NCBI GenBank assembly: GCA_947467605.1
Contig: CANIII010000010.1
Span: 62,001-126,000 of the forward strand
Length of the DNA: 64,000 bases
Source of the DNA: Acidobacteriota bacterium
Lineage (GTDB): Bacteria; Acidobacteriota; Vicinamibacteria; Vicinamibacterales; SCN-69-37
Direction: 5' to 3'
Shown here: piece by piece, positions 8,918 to 18,400 of the stretch
Layout: the number at the start of each line of letters is the position of its first letter
Position numbering within the stretch: the first letter of the stretch is position 1
Translations under genes and position numbers: made by a program
Notes under the pieces: model-generated
The model's database searches: none
The model's input: the letters and a program-made list of their open reading frames with translations, nothing else
Told to the model about the DNA's origin: nothing

Positions 8918-9349
8918 ATGAAACTCAGCCAAACGGACCAGCAGCTACTCACCTTGCTCCGCGAGAATGCCAGGACCTCCACGGCCCAGCTTGCCCGCCG
9001 GCTGGGGGTGTCGAGGACGACGGTGCAGAGCCGGCTCGAGCGGTTGGAGCGGGACGATGTGATCAGTGGGTACACCGTGCGGATGCACGAGGAACATGAA
9101 CACGGCCACATCCGCGCACACATCATGATTGCCGTGCATCCCAAGCAGCAGGCGTCCGTTGTGGCGGCGCTGCGCGCGATGTCGGCCGTACGCAGCCTGC
9201 ACTCGGTGAGCGGCGCCTACGATCTGATTGCCGTCGCGGTCGTCCCGGCCGTCGGCGACATGGATGTGCTCACCGATCGCATCGGTGCTCTCGACGGCGT
9301 GGACCGCACGACGTCGTCGATTGTGTTGTCGACGAAGTTTGAACGGTGA
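8918..9349 (+). CDS. Lrp/AsnC family transcriptional regulator
   Basis: A 143-residue protein with the standard two-domain layout: an N-terminal winged helix-turn-helix (DQQLLTLLRENARTSTAQL, then ARRLGVSRTTVQSRLERLE) and a C-terminal AsnC/RAM ligand-binding domain from about residue 70 (IMIAVHPKQQASVVAALRAM, VSGAYDLIAVAVV). Family members form octamers and respond to amino acids. The divergent aminotransferase 79 bases away is the obvious regulatory target, by inference. A long perfect palindrome begins about 20 bases after its stop. Confidence 0.9.
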   Translation: MKLSQTDQQLLTLLRENARTSTAQLARRLGVSRTTVQSRLERLERDDVISGYTVRMHEEHEHGHIRAHIMIAVHPKQQASVVAALRAMSAVRSLHSVSGAYDLIAVAVVPAVGDMDVLTDRIGALDGVDRTTSSIVLSTKFER

Positions 9350-9370
9350 GAGTGGTCGACACCTGGGCGA

Positions 9371-9407
9371 CCGTGCAAATTAGAAGTCTCACTTCTAATT
9401 TGCACGG
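9371..9407. repeat. Perfect 17-bp-arm palindrome, left copy flanking the ATPase gene
   Basis: Arms CCGTGCAAATTAGAAGT and ACTTCTAATTTGCACGG are exact reverse complements around the 3-base centre CTC. The inner core ATTAGAAGT-NNN-ACTTCTAATTTGCA is repeated at 10626-10651 on the other side of the ATPase gene. It sits 28 bases after the ATPase stop and 21 bases after the lrp-type gene stop. There is no T-run, so it is not a typical intrinsic terminator. The AT-rich core contrasts with the local high GC. Confidence 0.9.
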
Positions 9408-9435
9408 CCACGCCATCGCGGCCGTGCCGAATTCG

Positions 9436-10617
9436 CTACAGGGTCACCAGCGCCTTCGGCGTGGCGAGTACGGCCCCTGCGGGCAGCGCTGTCACGCCGC
9501 CCCCGAGTGAATACTCGCCAGACCCCGCATGAATCACGTAGCCCCGCTTCAGTTTGAGATCGGCCATGCAGAGGCGCACGCCGCGCGCGTCGTCGGGTGT
9601 CGGCGTGGAGTGCAGCTTGATTTCAAACGGCACACGGCGGGGGCCATGGTCGATGAGTAGATCCACTTCCTGCCCGGTGGCGGTGCGCCAGAAATACGCC
9701 TGGCTTGACGGCCGCACGCGCTGCAGTCCCGAGACCATCTGGTCGATGATGAATCCTTCCCAGCTCAATCCCCGCGCTGGATGCGTGTCGAGCGCTCGCG
9801 CGGATTGGATGCCGAGCAGGCCGTGCAGCACGCCGCTGTCGCGGATGTAGACCTTCGGGCTTTTTACCAGCCGCTTGCGCAGGTTGACGAAGAAGGGCGG
9901 CAGGCGTCGGATCAGGAAGGTCTGTTCCAGAATATCGAGATACCGGTTCACCGTGTGATAGCTGAGGCCCAGGGACTGCGCGAGTTGCGAGGCGTTCCAC
10001 AAGCCGCCATGTACGTGCGCGAGCATTGGCCAGAGGCGCCGCATCTGCGCGGTTGAGACCTCGACGCCGAGCGCCGGCAGGTCGCGTTCGATGACCGCGC
10101 GCGTGTAGGCTTCGAGCCATTCGTGCCGTGCCGCGTCGCCACGCGCCAGAAACATACGCGGAAATCCCCCGCGGTACCACAGGTCGTTGATGTCGGCTGT
10201 CGGCCGTCCGCGGTGTACTTCTTCCCAGCGCAGCGGGGGCAGTTCCAGGAAGGCGGCGCGGCCGGCCAGCGACTCCGACACGCCGCGCACCAGGCTTGGC
10301 GACGCCGACCCTAACAGCACAAAGCGCCCATTGCGGCTCCGATGTTCGTCGATCACCGATCGGAGCAGCGAGAAGACGCCGGGCACCTGTTGGGCTTCGT
10401 CGAAAATCACATGGTCGCCCAACTGCGCGAGGCGGGCTTCCGGATCCGCTGCCAGCGGTGTGGCGTCCGACGGCCGTTCGAGGTCGAGATAGCTCCACCC
10501 GTCGAGTGTCGTGCGGCTGAGTGTGGTCTTGCCGCACTGGCGGGGCCCGAGCACGACGACGGCCGGCCATCGTCGCAGCAGGCTGCGCAACTGGTTACCG
10601 TAGAGGCGGTCAAGCAT
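9436..10617 (-). CDS. ATP-binding protein with AAA and DUF4143 domains
   Basis: A 393-residue protein of the widespread AAA+DUF4143 family, whose biological role is unsettled. The N-terminal ATPase has Walker A GPRQCGKTT (about residues 25-33) and Walker B HVIFDEAQQVPG. A winged-helix-like middle follows (ASQLAQSLGLSYHTVNRYL). The C-terminal DUF4143 region contains GQEVDLLIDHG then PFEIKLHS, an arrangement resembling the D...ExK core of PD-(D/E)XK nucleases. It is flanked by two copies of the same palindrome; the upstream copy ends 8 bases before its ATG, where an operator would sit. No Shine-Dalgarno is visible. It looks like an independent mobile or self-regulated cassette. Confidence 0.88.
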   Translation of the reverse strand: MLDRLYGNQLRSLLRRWPAVVVLGPRQCGKTTLSRTTLDGWSYLDLERPSDATPLAADPEARLAQLGDHVIFDEAQQVPGVFSLLRSVIDEHRSRNGRFVLLGSASPSLVRGVSESLAGRAAFLELPPLRWEEVHRGRPTADINDLWYRGGFPRMFLARGDAARHEWLEAYTRAVIERDLPALGVEVSTAQMRRLWPMLAHVHGGLWNASQLAQSLGLSYHTVNRYLDILEQTFLIRRLPPFFVNLRKRLVKSPKVYIRDSGVLHGLLGIQSARALDTHPARGLSWEGFIIDQMVSGLQRVRPSSQAYFWRTATGQEVDLLIDHGPRRVPFEIKLHSTPTPDDARGVRLCMADLKLKRGYVIHAGSGEYSLGGGVTALPAGAVLATPKALVTL

Positions 10618-10620
10618 GTG

Positions 10621-10651
10621 TGTATATTAGAAGTCAGACTTCTAATTTGCA
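10621..10651. repeat. Palindrome, right copy, at the 5' end of the ATPase gene
   Basis: Contains ATTAGAAGT-CAG-ACTTCTAAT (9-bp perfect arms, 10626-10646), extending imperfectly to TGTATATT / AATTTGCA. It matches the core of the palindrome at 9371-9407, including the TTGCA extension. On the minus strand it occupies the 8-35 bases upstream of the ATPase start codon, overlapping any promoter or ribosome site. It may therefore be an operator, or one end of a mobile unit whose other end is the left copy. Confidence 0.85.
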
Positions 10652-10745
10652 ATGTATGCGTCGGCGCGGCCAGAGGCTCGAACGCCCGAACTCCCCAAAC
10701 CCGCCTTGTCCTGCTACCATCCCTCCGTCCTTGGAGGATGCCCGC

Positions 10746-13700
10746 ATGACCCTGCTACGCCGCTCGTCCCTGCTCGCTGTTGCGCTGCTGCTCGCGTTTG
10801 TTCTGCCCTTTTCACCACTGAACGCCCAAGCACCAGCCGGGGCTTCCAAGCGCGTGATGGACATCGAGGATGTCATCGCGTTCCGCAACATGGGCGCGAC
10901 GACGCTGTCGCCAGATGGGCAGTGGCTGGGCTACACGATGCGGCCGACGCAGGGGGATACGGAAGCGTTCGTGAAGAGCACGTCCTCGGAAAAGGAAATG
11001 AAGTTTCCCGTCGGTGACGGCGGCGGCAACACGCTGAGCTTCTCGGAAGACTCGCAGTGGGTCGCGATCTCGACGGCGGCGAAGAAAGTTGACGCCGATG
11101 CGGCGCGGCGCGCAGGACGACCAGCGGCACAGGCCGGGATGCTGCTCGTGAACCTTGCGACCGGCGAGAAAAAAGACATCGCTAAAATCCGCCGATTCGC
11201 CTTTAACAACGACACAGGCGGTTGGATCGCGCTGCATCGGTTCGGCGCTGATGCCGCAGCGGGCGGTGGTGCAGGTGCTGCCGCCGCAGCGGCTCCTGCC
11301 GGTGGACGTGGCGGCGGACGAGGCGGGGCCGGCGGTGGAGGCACCGCAGGCGACACGCGTGCGAAAGGCACAGACCTCGTGCTGCAGGAACTGAAGACCG
11401 GCGCCCAGATCAACATGGGCAACGTGAGCGAGTTCGCCTTCAACAAATCCGGTAAGACACTCGCGATGGTCATCGACGCCGCCGATCAGGCCGGCAACGG
11501 CGTGCAGTTGCGCGACATGACCACTGGCGTGGTGACACCGCTCGATACCGACAAAGCGTTCTACGAACGCCTGACCTTCACCGAAGACGGTGACGCACTC
11601 TCCGTGCTGAAAGGCCACGACGAAATCACCGCCTGGAAAGACCGTCTCTTCGCCGTCGTCGGTTGGACCGGCATGAACAAAGCCACGCCGACGAAAGTGA
11701 TGTACGACCCGACGAAAGACGCGACGTTTCCAAAAGAGATGAGCATCAGCAACAACCGCACGCCCTCATGGACGGAGAGCCGCGACGCAATCCTGATCGG
11801 CATCGCCAAGATCAACAAAGCCGATCCACCCGCAGGCCGCGGACGCGGCGCCGCCGCTGCTGATGCTCCCGCCGCCGACGCCGGCGCTGCAGGCCCGGCT
11901 GGTGGTGGCGCTGCCGCTGACACTGCAGATCGCCCGAATCTCGTGATCTGGCACTACAAGGATCCGCGCCTGCAGTCCGCACAGCAAGTGCAGGAGCCGC
12001 AGGACCGCAGCTTCACGTTTGCCTCTGCCTATCGCGTCGCGGAAAACAAGTTCGTGCGGTTTGCTGACGATGACGTGCGGCAGATCACGATTGGACCGAA
12101 AGAGAAGTTCGCGATCGGCAGCGACAACCGGGCGTATGAACTGCAGGCCAACCTCGACGGCCGATCGTTCCGCGACCTCTACACGATCAACATGGCCACC
12201 GGCGCGCGCACGCCGATCAAGAAGCAGGCGCAGTACGCGTATCAGATCTCGCCCGACGGCACGAAGTACTACTTCTACGAAGCGAAGCACTACTTCGTCG
12301 TGGATTTGCCCACCGGCGTGTCGAAGAACATCACGGCCACCGTGCCGACGTCGTTCATCGACGCCGAAGACGACCACAACCAGATCGATCCACCGATCAA
12401 CCCGGTCGGCTGGACGTCCGACAGCGCGTTCCTCATCCTCAGTGACGGGTGGGACATGTGGAAGGTGTCTGCCGGCAGCGCTCCGACGGCCGCGGTGAAC
12501 CTCACAGTGAACGGCAAGAAAGACCAGATCCGCTATCGCCAGCGCCTGCGCGTCGATCCCGACGAAAAAGGCATCGACCTCTCGAAGCCGCAGTACCTCA
12601 CGTGGATGGCCGAGTGGACCAAGAAGCAAGGCATTGGCGTGATCACACCGGGCGGCCGCGGCATGGAGATCCTTCTGCAGGGCGACGCCGCGTTCTCGCG
12701 ACTGTCAAAGGCCAAGAAGTCCGACGTCTGGATCTACAGCAAAGAGACGTCATTCACCGCTCCAGAGATCTACGCCACGACATCGTCACTCTCGCAGCCG
12801 CGCAAGTTGACGAATGCGAATGCCGAGGTGGAGCCATTCGCGTACACAAACGGCCGCATGCTCGTGGACTTCTACAACGACAAGAAAGACAAGAAGAATC
12901 CGCTCGGCGAAAAGCTGCAGGGCACGCTGTACCTGCCGGCCAACTACGAGAAGGGCAAGACGTACCCGACGATCGTGTACATCTACGAGCGCCTGACACA
13001 GGGCACGAACAACTTCAGCCGACCGGGCGTGCCGGGCACGGGTTTCAACCGCGCGTTTTACATGAGCAACGGCTACGCGGTGTTCGAGCCAGACATCAAG
13101 TACTACATCAATGATCCGGGCATGTCGGCGGTGTGGGCACTGGTGCCCGCAGTGAAAGCGGCGATCGCCACTGGTGTTGTCGATCCCGCACGCGTGGCGC
13201 TCCACGGCCACTCATGGGGCGGCTACCAGACAGCATTCACGATCACGCAAACCAACATCTTCAAAGCTGCCGCCGCCGGCGCACCGCTCACCGACATGAT
13301 CAGCATGTATGCGCTGCTCTACAAGAACACCGGCGGCACCAACGGCGCGATTTTCGAGAACAGCCAGGGCCGATTCACGAGCGGTCCGTGGGACAACTGG
13401 GAAGCCTACACGCGCAACTCGCCGGTCGCCTTTGCGAAGAATGTGAAGACGCCGCTGCTGATGCTCCATAACGACACGGACGGCGCCGTCGACTTCACGC
13501 AGGGCATCGAGTACTACAACACGCTTCGTCGTCTCGGAAAACCCGTGGTGCTGATCGAGTACCCCGGCGAAAATCACGGCCTCGCGCGCCAGCCCAACAT
13601 GCAGGACTACATGATCCGCATGAAGGAATTCTTCGACTATCACCTCATGAACCAGCCCGCACCCGACTGGCTCGAGAACGGCGTGCCGCGCCTCAAGATG

Positions 13701-13769
13701 AATGACGACGTCACCGCGCGGTTGAAAGCGCGGGAAGACGCCAAGAAGAAAAAAGGCTCAGGTTCCTAG
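10746..13769 (+). CDS. Secreted S9-family (prolyl oligopeptidase-like) peptidase
   Basis: A 1007-residue exported serine peptidase. Start at ATG 10746 is supported by GGAGG eight bases upstream and a clear signal peptide (LLAVALLLAFVLPFSPLNAQA). A beta-propeller-like region precedes the C-terminal alpha/beta-hydrolase domain, which holds the nucleophile Ser823 in LHGHSWGGYQ, the Asp in LHNDTDGAVDF and the His in GENHGLARQ. Two low-complexity Ala/Gly/Arg/Pro-rich insertions (about residues 175-210 and 360-400) interrupt the propeller and look like disordered loops. It probably degrades oligopeptides in the periplasm or outside. Its stop overlaps the stop of the convergent gene (CTAG). Confidence 0.92.
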   Translation: MTLLRRSSLLAVALLLAFVLPFSPLNAQAPAGASKRVMDIEDVIAFRNMGATTLSPDGQWLGYTMRPTQGDTEAFVKSTSSEKEMKFPVGDGGGNTLSFSEDSQWVAISTAAKKVDADAARRAGRPAAQAGMLLVNLATGEKKDIAKIRRFAFNNDTGGWIALHRFGADAAAGGGAGAAAAAAPAGGRGGGRGGAGGGGTAGDTRAKGTDLVLQELKTGAQINMGNVSEFAFNKSGKTLAMVIDAADQAGNGVQLRDMTTGVVTPLDTDKAFYERLTFTEDGDALSVLKGHDEITAWKDRLFAVVGWTGMNKATPTKVMYDPTKDATFPKEMSISNNRTPSWTESRDAILIGIAKINKADPPAGRGRGAAAADAPAADAGAAGPAGGGAAADTADRPNLVIWHYKDPRLQSAQQVQEPQDRSFTFASAYRVAENKFVRFADDDVRQITIGPKEKFAIGSDNRAYELQANLDGRSFRDLYTINMATGARTPIKKQAQYAYQISPDGTKYYFYEAKHYFVVDLPTGVSKNITATVPTSFIDAEDDHNQIDPPINPVGWTSDSAFLILSDGWDMWKVSAGSAPTAAVNLTVNGKKDQIRYRQRLRVDPDEKGIDLSKPQYLTWMAEWTKKQGIGVITPGGRGMEILLQGDAAFSRLSKAKKSDVWIYSKETSFTAPEIYATTSSLSQPRKLTNANAEVEPFAYTNGRMLVDFYNDKKDKKNPLGEKLQGTLYLPANYEKGKTYPTIVYIYERLTQGTNNFSRPGVPGTGFNRAFYMSNGYAVFEPDIKYYINDPGMSAVWALVPAVKAAIATGVVDPARVALHGHSWGGYQTAFTITQTNIFKAAAAGAPLTDMISMYALLYKNTGGTNGAIFENSQGRFTSGPWDNWEAYTRNSPVAFAKNVKTPLLMLHNDTDGAVDFTQGIEYYNTLRRLGKPVVLIEYPGENHGLARQPNMQDYMIRMKEFFDYHLMNQPAPDWLENGVPRLKMNDDVTARLKAREDAKKKKGSGS

Positions 13770-14722
13770 AAGAAGTTATTCCCGCCGTTGAAGCGGGGAT
13801 TAACGACGTTGTTGAAGATGGAGCCGAAGCTGTAGCTGATCCCGAAGCCGACGTAGTAGCTGTAGCCTGACTGCAGCTGCCGGAGGCGGAGCAGCACGTC
13901 TTCAGTGGAGGCTTCGCCTTTGCGCAGGCCGATCTGGTCGCGGATGCGTGAGTAGTCGCCGAAGATATTGAACGAGAAGCCCTTGAAGAGGCGCACGTTG
14001 GTGCTGCCGTAGAGGCCGAGACTGTTGAGGTCCGGGTGGCGAAGCTGAGCGTTGTAGTTGATCGACGCGCTCAGCGATCCCCAAGGCTGACGCATACCGA
14101 GTGACGCGCTGAGTGTGTGCTTGGGGATGGTCTCCTTCAGCTTGTCGAAGATCGTGATGTCTTTGTAGTCGTAGTACGAGAAGCCCACCGCGTAGCTGAG
14201 TGTCAGCGTGCGCCGTGTATTCTCGGCGTACGGGAAGATGTCGTATTCCACAGCGGGCATGAAGGTGAACTGCATGTCCTGGTTCGAAAACGTCGAGCCC
14301 GACGTCGACGCGCGTGCGCCGAACGACAGCTTCGGCCCGGCGCTCTTCACGACGAGCGCGTTGCTGCCCCACGAACTCGATTTGCTTTTGAAGATGTCGC
14401 CGTCGCCCAGGTCGTAGGTGCTGCGGTTTTCGTTGCGGTTGGCGTAAAAGTTGACCTTCCAGCTTTCCGTCGTGCGGTTGGCGGAAGCGTTGAAGCGATA
14501 CGACTTGTTGCTCGTCGATTCCTCGCCGCTCAGATTGCCGTTGGCGCTCAGGCCGAAGACCCAATAGTTCCACGGGTCTTTCTTTGGTGCCGCAGTCGCC
14601 GACTCGGCAGGTTTGGTATACGTGACGTTCAGCGAAGAGATCGCCGGTGTGCCGGCAGCATACGCAACGAGGCCGATCTTCAACACGCGCGCCATTTCCT
14701 TGCGCTCCTCTGCGAGAGGCAT
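13766..14722 (-). CDS. Outer-membrane beta-barrel-like protein, probably 5'-truncated
   Basis: The 318-residue product has no signal peptide and opens mid-domain (PLAEERKEMARVLKIGLVAYAAGTP). From about residue 55 it consists of alternating amphipathic strands rich in Tyr, Phe, Ser and Asn and ends in a C-terminal Phe (GGNNFF), as outer-membrane barrels do. A stop codon sits two codons before the ATG and no coding sequence continues upstream. I think the 5' half, with signal peptide and N-terminal domain, has been lost at about 14722, right where the vapBC operator begins. The resemblance of the N-terminus to the middle of longer Acidobacteria/Bacteroidetes proteins is from memory and needs a search. 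Either a remnant or a wrongly started gene. Confidence 0.6.
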   Translation of the reverse strand: MPLAEERKEMARVLKIGLVAYAAGTPAISSLNVTYTKPAESATAAPKKDPWNYWVFGLSANGNLSGEESTSNKSYRFNASANRTTESWKVNFYANRNENRSTYDLGDGDIFKSKSSSWGSNALVVKSAGPKLSFGARASTSGSTFSNQDMQFTFMPAVEYDIFPYAENTRRTLTLSYAVGFSYYDYKDITIFDKLKETIPKHTLSASLGMRQPWGSLSASINYNAQLRHPDLNSLGLYGSTNVRLFKGFSFNIFGDYSRIRDQIGLRKGEASTEDVLLRLRQLQSGYSYYVGFGISYSFGSIFNNVVNPRFNGGNNFF

Positions 14723-14746
14723 CCTTTATATAGGGCCCGCTGACTG

Positions 14747-14783
14747 CCTGGGTATATATAAGTAGTCAAGGTATATACTCAGG
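14747..14783 (+). promoter_or_regulatory. vapBC operator: 12-bp inverted repeat
   Basis: CCTGGGTATATA (14747-14758) and TATATACTCAGG (14772-14783) form an inverted repeat matching at 11 of 12 positions, ending two bases before the vapB ATG. The TATATA cores can also serve as a -10 element. Autoregulation by the VapB or VapBC complex at such a site is the rule for this toxin-antitoxin class. Confidence 0.75.
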
Positions 14784-14785
14784 CC

Positions 14786-15040
14786 ATGCCGCTGTTTATC
14801 AAGCATCCTGAAGCTGATCGGCTCGCGCGCCAACTCGCGAAGGTCACCGGTGAATCGATCACGGATGTGGTCGTCGCCGCGCTGCGAGAGCGGCTCGCGC
14901 GCCAGCCCGGCACACGCGCTGGGCGCTCGTTGAAGGACGAACTGCACACCATCGGCAAACGGTGCGCGGCGCGACGCCTCATTGACGATCGCACGCCGGA
15001 AGAGATCATCGGGTACGACCGCGACGGACTGCCGCGCTGA
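14786..15040 (+). CDS. vapB: VapB-type antitoxin
   Basis: An 84-residue protein of the Rv0623/PSK-operon type antitoxin family: an N-terminal DNA-binding segment (MPLFIKHPEADRLARQLAK, then VTGESITDVVVAALRERLA), a middle linker with GRSLKDELHTIGKRCAAR, and a C-terminal tail with DDRTPEEIIGYDRDGLP, which is the usual toxin-binding ending. It neutralises the downstream PIN toxin and should repress its own promoter through the inverted repeat just upstream. The stop and the vapC start overlap as TGATG. Confidence 0.9.
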   Translation: MPLFIKHPEADRLARQLAKVTGESITDVVVAALRERLARQPGTRAGRSLKDELHTIGKRCAARRLIDDRTPEEIIGYDRDGLPR

Positions 15041-15438
15041 TGGTGCTCGACACCTCTGCGCTACTCGCGATTCTCAACGACGAGCCTGAGTCTGAGGTAT
15101 TCCGCGCCGCTATTGAAGATGACCCCGTGCGCTTGACGTCAGCCGCGTCGCTCATCGAAGCGTCAATGGTCATTGAATCCCGAGTCGGTCCGGTCGGCGG
15201 CCGTGAGCTTGATTTGATTCTCCTCAAGGCCGACATCCGAGTGGTCCCCGTGGATCGCGAACAGGCGGAGCTCGCGCGTCAGGCGTTTCGGAAGTTTGGA
15301 AAAGGCCAACATGCCGCCGGCCTGAATTTCGGCGACGTCTTCGCCTACGCCCTGTCGAAGTCGTCAGGCGAACCGCTGTTGTTCAAGGGCGGGGACTTCA
15401 CGAAGACGGATGTCGCGCAGGTCGAAGTGGATCAGTAG
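15040..15438 (+). CDS. vapC: VapC-type PIN-domain ribonuclease toxin
   Basis: A 132-residue PIN-domain protein. The acidic residues of the active site are visible in order: Asp4 in MVLDTSALLAI, Glu in SLIEASMVIE, and Asp in LNFGDVFAYALSK. The C-terminus has the usual LLFKGGDFTKTDV. Family members cleave specific tRNAs or rRNA when free of antitoxin. It is translationally coupled to vapB and convergent with the SNF2 gene, with 17 bases between them. Confidence 0.92.
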   Translation: MVLDTSALLAILNDEPESEVFRAAIEDDPVRLTSAASLIEASMVIESRVGPVGGRELDLILLKADIRVVPVDREQAELARQAFRKFGKGQHAAGLNFGDVFAYALSKSSGEPLLFKGGDFTKTDVAQVEVDQ

Positions 15439-15455
15439 GCGAACCTCAGCACCGC

Positions 15456-18400
15456 CTACGACAGCAACGCCGCCAGTTCTTCCCGCGTAATGCCAGTGAT
15501 GCCGCCGGCATCCGCCGACAGAATCGCATCAGCGAGCGCGCGCTTGCTCTGCTGCAGTTCCACGACTTTCTCTTCGACCGTGTCCTTTGCAATCAGTCGG
15601 TACGCAAACACTTCGCGCGTCTGGCCGATGCGGTGTGCGCGATCGATCGCCTGCGCTTCCACGGCCGGATTCCACCACGGGTCGAGCAGAAACACATAGC
15701 CGGCCGCCGTCAGATTCAGGCCCACGCCGCCGGCCTTGAGGCTGATGAGAAACAGCGGACACTGCGGATCGGTCTGGAACCGCTCAACGTGCCGCTTGCG
15801 ATCCCGCGTGCGACCGTCAAGGTACTCGTACGCCAACCCGGCCTCGTGAAGTCGGTTGCGCAGCAGCGCCAGCAGACTCGTGAACTGCGAGAACACGAGC
15901 GCCTTGTGGCCGCTCTCGGTAATCTCAATGAGACGCGGCACGAGTAGATCCAGCTTCGCCGACGGATCCTCTTCGCGCGTCTTGTCCACCAGACCTGGAT
16001 GACACGCCGCCTGCCGCAGACGCAGCAGCGCTTCAAGGATGTGCATCTTCGACTTCGACAGACCTTCCTTGTCGACTCTCGCCAGCACCGACTGCCGATA
16101 GTGCGCGCGCACGCCGTTGTAGAACGTGCGCTGCTTCGGCTCAAGGTCGCAGACGAGCGTCTGCTCCGTACGTTTCGGCAAATCTGACGCGACCTGCTCC
16201 TTGGTTCGTCGCAGGATAAACGGCCGCAGCCCCCGCGCCATCGTCGCCAGCGTCTCCGCATCGGGTCGCATGACGCCGGCCGAGCCCTGGAAGACTGACG
16301 ATGTGCCGAGAAGGCCGGGGTTGAGGAAATCAAAGAGCGACCAGAGCTCGCCGAGGTGATTTTCGATCGGTGTACCCGAGAGCGCGAGCCGATGGCGCGA
16401 GCGGAGCAGGCGCACGGCTTTCGCGGCCACCGTTGACGCGTTCTTGATCGCCTGCGACTCGTCGAGGATGACGTACTCGAACTCCATCGTGCGCAGATGC
16501 TCGACGTCGCGACGTAGCGTGCCGTAGGTGGAGATGATGATGTCAACGTCGCGGACTGGCTCCACGAGTTTGCTGCGCGTTGCGCCCGAGTAGTCGAGCA
16601 CGCGCAGGCCCGGCGCAAACTTCGCGGCTTCGCTGTGCCAGTTGTGCACGAGCGATCGCGGCACCACGATGAGTGTCGGCCGCCGATCTGCTTCATCCGT
16701 GAGCGGCGTCGTGCGCAGCTGCTCGAGGAGTGCGAGCACCATGATCGTCTTGCCGAGGCCCATGTCATCGGCGAGGCAGCCACCGAAATTGAACTGACGC
16801 AGAAACTGCAACCAGCCGAGGCCTTCGCGCTGATACGGACGCAGGGCGCCCTGAAACGTCGGCGGCGGCTCGGCGTCGCGCACACGATCAAAGCTGCGCA
16901 GTTGCTGCCGCGCGCGCTCGAACGTGTCGTCGATGGTGACCGCGCTATGTTCCGCCTGCGCCGCCAGCAGCACGTCGAGCAGCGCTGCCTGTGACGGCTT
17001 GAAGCGCAAGCCGTCTTCGGTGATCTCGCCTGTCGCGGCCAGTGGTCCGTAACGCTTCAGCCAGTCGTCGGGCAGGATGCCGACGGTGCCGTTACCCAAT
17101 CGCACCATCACTTCGCGTCGGCGCAGAGCCGTCAGCACGTCCGCGAGTGGAATCGTCTCGTCGCCGAACTCCACCGTCGCCGTGAGGTCGAACCAGTCGA
17201 TGCCCGACGTGACGGCCATGCTGACGCGCTTGGGCGCCTGATACACGCGCCCCTCGGCCGACACGTGCCAGCCGTCGCCCGTCAGCGTCTTCACAACCGA
17301 CATCAACTGATGGATGCCGACTTCCCACACCGTATTGCGCGACACGCCGTCGAGATAGGGTGCAAAGCCGACGGCGTCGAGTCGTCGCATCGCGGCCGCT
17401 TCGGTTTCGAGACTGCGCGTGATCATGCGCCGCCGCTCCGGGTCAAACACCACGCGTGCGCCACCGACGCCCTGCATGAAGCCGTCGTAGTCGAACGACA
17501 TGTCTGCGCGCAGCCGCGCCGCTGATGACGATGAGCGACGCAGGCTGAGTCGTGGGCGCGGCGTCATCTCCACGGTGGCGACCCGCAACGCATCGGGCAA
17601 TTGATCAGCGGGCACGCCCGCACGTGCCAGCCCTTCGGCGAGGCCCGACTGTTTGCCGGTGGGAACGTCGACTGGCCCGGTGCGGCGCAGTGCGGCGATC
17701 AGCGAGAAATCGCACGAGCGCTCGAGCCGAGCCACAGAGCTGGTTGTGAAGAGCAGTCCACGGGCCAGCACCAGCACGGGTTCTGTGACGCCCATTGATT
17801 GCGCAGGTCCGGTGATCCGTTCAAACACGCCGTCCACATGGGTGCCGTCAGAGCCGGCGTCGACGATCGGCCGAAATCGCCACGGACGATCGTCCCACTC
17901 GACGGGCAGCGGATCCTGCCCGGTCTTCACGCGAACGAAGCTGCGTCCGGTTGAGGCGATCAGCTGCGTCAGCGCGATGAGGGTCACGCGCGGCAGCGCG
18001 AACCACGATGCGCCGTCGGCGTTCGTCGGCGTGTGGCTGGTCCATGTCGGTGCCACGGTTGGCGTCGCGCCCACAAGTCGCGCGAGCACGTCCCGGTCGG
18101 ATTCCGGAAACAGATGGAGCTCTCGAGCGGCGATGCGCGCCGTCTTGGGGATGGTCCACTCACCATCCTTCCTTCGTCGCCGCCACATGACTTCGACGGC
18201 CAGATCTCCGCTCCACGTCAGCGTCGTCGGTACATCGAAGATGTAGAGCAGCTCGGCATCTTCGTATCTGAACGGCGCTGCCGCGGCCCCCGTGCCCGCG
18301 GTGACACGGAGCTCGTTGACGAAATCGCCGGCGGCGTCGGGCACGCGTGGCGTGCGGGTGAGTTTCGGCGGCAGCACGGCGTCCGGCAGTTCGGGGACCA

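Noticed and set aside
9371..9407. Intrinsic terminator for the lrp-type gene
   Set aside because: The palindrome is AT-rich with no T-run, and the same core recurs upstream of the ATPase gene, which a terminator would not explain.
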